64,000 nt of DNA from Dioscorea cayenensis subsp. rotundata (Eukaryota; Streptophyta; Magnoliopsida; Dioscoreales; Dioscoreaceae), in NCBI RefSeq assembly GCF_009730915.1, contig NC_052489.1, forward strand, positions 806,001 to 870,000, in the 5' to 3' direction. The translations under genes and the position numbers were made by a program. Positions 47,516-64,000 of the stretch are shown here, in pieces. Position 1 is the stretch's first letter. The number at the start of each line of letters is the position of its first letter. The notes beneath the pieces are model-generated. The model worked only from the letters and a program-made list of their open reading frames with translations. It searched no databases and was not told the origin of the DNA.

Positions 47516-49863
47516 TCACAGCCTGAGCAGCAGCAAAAGAAGAAGAAATGGTAGCATGATAGTGATGGAGTGATGAACCTTTGAAATTTGTCCACCATTA
47601 CTGCTGCCATCAGGAGAGGTGATGCTTGTTCCTGATGGACCTAAGCTTCCTCCAATCACTCCAGTTCCAGTGCTTCCTGTTGGTGTGAATGTTGTGCTTG
47701 GAGTTGTTCCTGTTGTGCTGTTGCTTGTTGTTGTTGTTGTCCCACTTGTCCCTGCAGCACTGAACAACAAGAATAAAAAAGAAAAATTTTCTTTTAGTTT
47801 TTGAATTCTTGATGTTTGTTTGATTCACAGAGGAACAGATGATTCTGAGGATATGATTAGAGAATAATAGCATGCATATTTTAGTATAAAGTTGAGATTT
47901 TGATAGAGCTGCAGAAAAGATTCAAGTACTGATATTTGGTGAGATTGAATCATTTAGAATTCATTAATAGAGTTCAAAGAGCAGAAGAGTAATTAAAAGT
48001 TGCAGAAATTTTACAAGTGCTGACAGATGGAAATATTGAAAGAATTCTTGAACTCCAATCTAAACAAACAATAGATTATGAGACTGAATCATTTAGAATT
48101 CATTAATAGAGTTCAAAAGAGTTTTTCAACTTCAATCCAAAGAAACAGAAGAGTTATTAAAAGTTGCAGAAATGTTACAAGTGTTTTAATCTAAACAAAC
48201 AATAGATTATGAGGAAGTGAAGTAAAAACAAGAAGATTATAATGTAAAGTGGAGATTTTGATGGAAGTCAGATAAAAAAATTAGATCTTTTTTTTTAATT
48301 CCAAACTAAGAAGAAGTTAAGGAAAAATAAGCAGATTCCAGTCAGAAAAGCAGATGAATAATTAATCTAACAGATTCCACACAAAAGTAGAGATTTTGAC
48401 AAGTTGTGGAATTAATGTAACAAAGTGTAAAGAAGCTGGGCATCAGATTCCACTAAAAGGAATGGTGATGGAGCTGACAAACTTCACCAGAATAAAGATA
48501 AAATATGCTTTGAAGATTAGAATGGATTGATTCCATCTAAAAATGATAGAGAGCATTCAAGAACAATGTATTAGAAAAACAAAAGAATGGAGATACCTTG
48601 GAGTAGCCGGAAAAGTGCATCCACTGCCAGCTGCAAACACAGAAAGAAAAAAATGCCCAATTCAATCATTTAATCACATCAATGGTGATTGCAGAAATGA
48701 AAAAAAAAACTCGGGATTCTTTTGTTCTTCGAGAAACATACGACTTGGATCGGTTTGAGTGACTTGGGCAGTGCCGGCGAAAGTCGCAAGATCCTTGAGC
48801 TTGTCCCTTCCTTTTGATAGTAACTATTGGCAGCATAACTGCAATGAGCACTAACAGTGTTGGGATTATAACAAGCTCCATTCTGAAGAATTGGAGTGCA
48901 ATCGGCTCCGGCACCGCAAGCATAGTCCAGTGCCTTCTGCTGTGAGGTTGTCGGTTGATCGGTCTTGCAAACACACCATGTGGCATCTTGCAGAGAAGAA
49001 CAGAAAAAGAATTTAAACATTAGTGTGGTTTTATGAATGTAAAAATGTGAACTTTGTTAAACAGAGAGGAAACATCAAATGATTTGGATAAGAAAGCATT
49101 AACTGGAAAAGGAAAAATGACATCAATTGGTTATGAAAAATTGGGGAACTTGATTAACCGATAGAAATATCAAAGGTATATAACATGCAGCATTTTACTA
49201 TAGAAGAATAGAAAGAACAAATAATTGAGAATGTTAAGAAGAATATGAGATCAAAGACACATCTTGCAGCAAGTTACAGAGAAGAACAGGAATGAAAATT
49301 AGAACTTTTTAATTTTCTTATCATAAAAAAAGGAAAGGAGATCAATTAGACAGAGAAACACTTGCTTGGCAAAAAGAAACATCAAAATTTTACAGAGGAA
49401 CAGAAGAAAAAAAAAGAGAGAACTTTCAGTTTAGTCAAGAATATAATTTTCCAAAATGAAAACAAAATGAAATAGAAATCAATCAGTAGAACAACATAGA
49501 AGGCAAGAACAAAAGAACATCTTTTTCACATTTCAAAGTCCAGGGAAAAAAAATTAAGAACAGTTTAAAGAACAAAAATTCCCTTTTTGCAACAGAGAGA
49601 ACCACACAAAAACAACCAATTCAAATCTAAACACCAGTAAAGTTCAAGTAAAATAATGGAAAAAAACAGTTACAAAAATAAAACAAAAGTACAAATTTCA
49701 ATTTCAAAAACAAGTAAAAAAAAAAACACAAAAAACAAAACAAGCAAACAAGCAACATCAAAGCTTGCAGAACAAAAGAAAACAAAGTTGTCAGAAACAG
49801 AGTGAACTCACCAGAACCACCACTCATGGCCAACATGAACACTAGAAAAACCAAGACAGCCAT
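47516..49863 (-). CDS. X8-domain, GPI-anchored plasmodesmata callose-binding-type protein
   Basis: Minus-strand exons 49863-49812, 48986-48742, 48630-48597 and 47759-47516. It has a signal peptide (MAVLVFLVFMLAMSGGSG), then an X8 domain opening DATWCVCKTDQPTTSQQKAL with the six-cysteine pattern (DYACGAGADC, GACYNPNT, AHCSYAANSYYQ, GSCDF). A Thr/Ser/Gly-rich linker and a hydrophobic tail (ITIMLPFLLLLLLL) typical of a GPI signal follow. PDCB proteins bind callose at plasmodesmata. Exon 2 as written is two bases too long: after ANSYYQ the frame steps +1 (KGQAQGSCDF) and near CTTTCGCC steps +1 again (AGTAQVTQTDPS). Removing two bases restores the donor phase. Intended length is about 190 residues. 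The acceptor of exon 4 at 47760 was chosen over TGCAG 8 bases on because only it keeps phase. Confidence 0.88.
47946..48224. repeat. ~139-bp tandem duplication in the X8-gene intron
   Basis: GAATCATTTAGAATTCATTA begins at 47948 and again at about 48087. Both copies continue through AATAGAGTTCAAA, ATTAAAAGTTGCAGAAAT and TCTAAACAAACAATAGATTA. Confidence 0.75.
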
Positions 49864-50887
49864 GGCAGACCCAAAAGCTCTGTGAAGTTTAGAGGAGAAG
49901 AGAAGATAGAAAGAGAATGAAAGGGAGTGAAGGAGATGAGCATGAGGCAGTGGGGGAGCTGTCTATATCAACTGCTCTGTTCCTTTTAAAAAATAATTTT
50001 TCTTTTTACCCCCTCAAACTTTTTTTTGTTTTTAATATTTGTTGGTGGCTTTTGGGGAAGTTTTAATTGGGAAATGGAAAATGAGGTTGGGTTTTGCTTT
50101 AATTTTGGATTTTTTTGGGGAGTTTTTTATAAACAGTCATAAACTCACAAAGTTGTCATCTTTGTCTAGTTTTTGGACCTGTAATGAATAGCTCATATTA
50201 GTCTTATTGTGTGGTTAAGTGTTATTTTGCATACACACCCTTTATAAAAGTTTTATTTATTTTTGGAGATGTGATAATTTTATTATAAGGAGTTTTGTTT
50301 TGTTTTTCTTTTTCTATTAAAATAAATGAAATCATAATTTATTAAATAAAAAATATAAAACACAGAATTGTAACACAAGAGAAAAACAAAATAGTTCCAC
50401 TAAAAATAGAAAAATATAACCCTGACAAAAAATAAAAATAAAAATAAAAATAAAAATAGGCCAGTTATATCATATTACATCAAAATCATTAAGAACAACA
50501 GGTGCTTCATTTGTCTATAATAAGAAACAGTGACAATGATTACATAATTAACGCATCAAGAGCGAGAGATCCCATATAATATATATAATATATATATATA
50601 TATTTTTTTAATTTAAAGGAAGTTTTGTAAAAATTTATTATTGTATTTTTTTTCCGCTATCAACATTACAGTGAGTTTTGTGAAAAAATATTCTATTTAT
50701 TCATAAAATACTATAGAAAAATTATTTATTTAATTCATGCATCAAAATAAATATTTTGAGTCAAAACCACTTGGTTTAAGTGGTTGCGAAATAGTGAAGG
50801 TTCGAATTTTTATTGGAGAAATTAATTCACAAACGATATCACAACCAACACATATGTTATAGAGACACACGTTTGTAGTTTTTTTCA

Positions 50888-50922
<35 letters not shown>

Positions 50923-51530
50923 TTGTTTTATGGCCCAAAGAGTTTTAAATTTTATGTGAACATGTAATTACCAATTTCTTTTTTAGGGTATATGTGTAAA
51001 CTTCCCTATATATATTGCACGAACTATAATTCTTGTTGTTATATATATATTTGCAGTGTTTGTTGGGTGTTATTTAAGCATGGATTTTGGTGAGCTGTTC
51101 ATGAATGTGTGCTAATTTGATATGTATGAGATAAATGATATTATTAGTCTATAAATCATGGATGGGTGTTTATTTATTTATTTATTTATTGAGAAAAAAG
51201 GTGTTTAAAATTCAATGTTTTGCTCATAACACAGTGATTAAATAAATATCTACATTAAATATAGGGAAAATTACTATTTATCCCCTACACTGTTTAAAAT
51301 TTCCCAAACAGTGATTACTATTTACCCCCTACATTAAATATAGTGTTTAAATATCTACATTAACACAGTGATTAAATATATTATGTTTTCATATTTCGAT
51401 ACGTTGAACTATATTTCGCATTTATTATATTTCCATTGTTAAAAATATTTCAATTTAGTTTTTAATGACCAAAAAGTAGTGTTGATAACCCAAAAAAAAA
51501 AAAAGAAGAAAAAAGAAAACCAACGGTACA
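49864..51530. other. AT-rich spacer upstream of the X8 gene
   Basis: Promoter of the X8 gene, then low-complexity AT-rich DNA. 50335-50460 carries the dispersed AATTTATTAAATAAAAA-type text and an (AAAAT)n run. It includes the SINE-like copy 2 and AAAT/TTTA microsatellites (50890-50915, 51170-51190). No gene is seen. Confidence 0.4.
50760..50890 (+). mobile_element. SINE-like copy 2
   Basis: CCACTTGGTTTAAGTGGTTG then AGTGAAGGTTCGAATTTTTA (B-box-like GGTTCGAAT), and later CATATGTTATAGAGACACACG with a T-rich end. It aligns with the minus-strand copy at 6680-6800 over most of its length. The front part TGGTTTAAGTGG resembles a tRNA A box. Confidence 0.5.
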
Positions 51531-51537
51531 TTTTTTA

Positions 51538-52120
51538 TTTTGAAAATTTTCTAGTTAAAAAAATAGGAAAAAAATCAAATCTTCATAATTAACAAATAAT
51601 TTTTAAATTCGAAAATTTGATTTAAATAAGTTAAGTTTTATTCTGATAGTAATTAAGTTAACTATTTATAGGAAATAAAAATCAAATCCAGTACCCAGAT
51701 AAGATATAGATATGATTTTCTAAAACTAAATAAGCTAAGTATTATTATTACTTTGAAAATTTTAGTTAAATTAAAAAAAAAAATCAAATCATTATAGTAA
51801 ACAAATAATTTAAATTCGAAAAATTGATCTAAATAAGTTATGTTTTATTCTGGTATTTATTAAGTTAACTATTTTTGGAAAAATAAAAAAATCAAATCCA
51901 GTACCCAGATAAGATATAAATATGATTTTCTAAAACTAAATAAGCTAAGTATTATTATTACTTTGAAAATTTTAGTTAAATAAAAAAAAAATCAAATCTT
52001 CATAATAAACTAATAATTTAAATTCGAAAAATTGATCTAAATAAGTTAAGTTTTATTCTAGTCATTATTAAGTTAACTATTTTTAGAAAATAAAAAATCA
52101 AATCCAGTACCCAGATAAAT
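51538..52120. repeat. ~210-bp tandem repeat, about 2.7 copies
   Basis: Units start at TTTGAAAATTTT near 51538, 51752 and 51962 (periods about 213 and 210). Each contains ATTCGAAAA(T)TTGAT, AAATAAGTTA, TTTTATTCT, TTAAGTTAACTATTT and ATCAAATCCAGTACCCAGAT. The last unit breaks off at about 52120 and is followed by an ATT microsatellite to 52166, just before the helicase leader. Confidence 0.9.
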
Positions 52121-52124
52121 ATAA

Positions 52125-52166
<42 letters not shown>

Positions 52167-52390
52167 TATTTATAAATTAGAAACCCCAAAGTCTATATAA
52201 ACCCAAGGGCAACGGAAACGCTTCTCATTCTCCACTCCGGCCTCCATTGACGAGCTTCGAAGCGAGAGTGCTCTGAATTGGAGGTGAGAACTGGGGCAAA
52301 CGCTCCATTATCTCCATTGAATCTAGTTTCAATCCTTTCTTCTTCTTTTCTTTGCTTGAATTTTGTAGGGTTTTGGACGTGTATCGATCG

Positions 52391-64000
<11,610 letters not shown>

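Overview
The window is nuclear DNA of a flowering plant. Genes have many short GT-AG introns, AT-rich intergenic DNA, plant-only families (AFP/Ninja, ureide permease, EXO70B, X8-GPI proteins) and a Mutator-like transposon. The gene set and exon layout look monocot, possibly yam-like, but the species cannot be fixed from sequence alone. A block of exactly 1,000 N (17231-18230) marks a scaffold join.

Layout. 1-2545 (+): an ABI5-binding (AFP/Ninja) gene whose upstream DNA carries eight perfect CACGTG boxes in about 600 bp. 3300-3648 (-): a small two-exon protein. 4349-4612: a fold-back MITE. 4766-6423: a 5'-truncated, broken EXO70 copy, followed by its intact parent-like paralogue EXO70B (8972-10891), whose leader holds a 158-bp tandem duplication. 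11646-11719: tRNA-Asn(GTT). 12562-16016 (+): a nine-exon mitochondrial carrier. 16411-26326: two copies of an unrecognised Lys/Glu-rich gene (the first broken and cut by the gap) on either side of a decayed ~6.5-kb MULE. 28054-30438 (+): a DNAJC21/JJJ1-type ribosome-biogenesis J-protein. 31626-33782 (-): a ureide permease. 36667-39587 (-): an erlin-like SPFH protein. 41337-44840 (+): an alpha/beta hydrolase. 47516-49863 (-): an X8-domain, probably GPI-anchored, plasmodesmal callose-binding-type protein. 52391 to the window end (+): the first half of an ASCC3/Slh1-type DExH helicase (DExH14-like).

Themes. (1) The carrier and the J-protein are, as I recall, immediate neighbours in Arabidopsis (At1g74240/At1g74250). 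Here the duplicated Lys/Glu-rich gene and the MULE lie between them, so this looks like a young, lineage-specific insertion into an old gene pair. (2) Three otherwise well conserved genes carry six one-base frame changes, all readable as single-base insertions. Exon-length arithmetic shows they are extra bases, which points to residual assembly errors rather than three dying genes. (3) Introns and leaders are rich in short tandem duplications, some of which copy splice sites, and two introns use GC-AG borders. I saw no operon-like systems, CRISPR arrays, or recognisable retrovirus-like elements.
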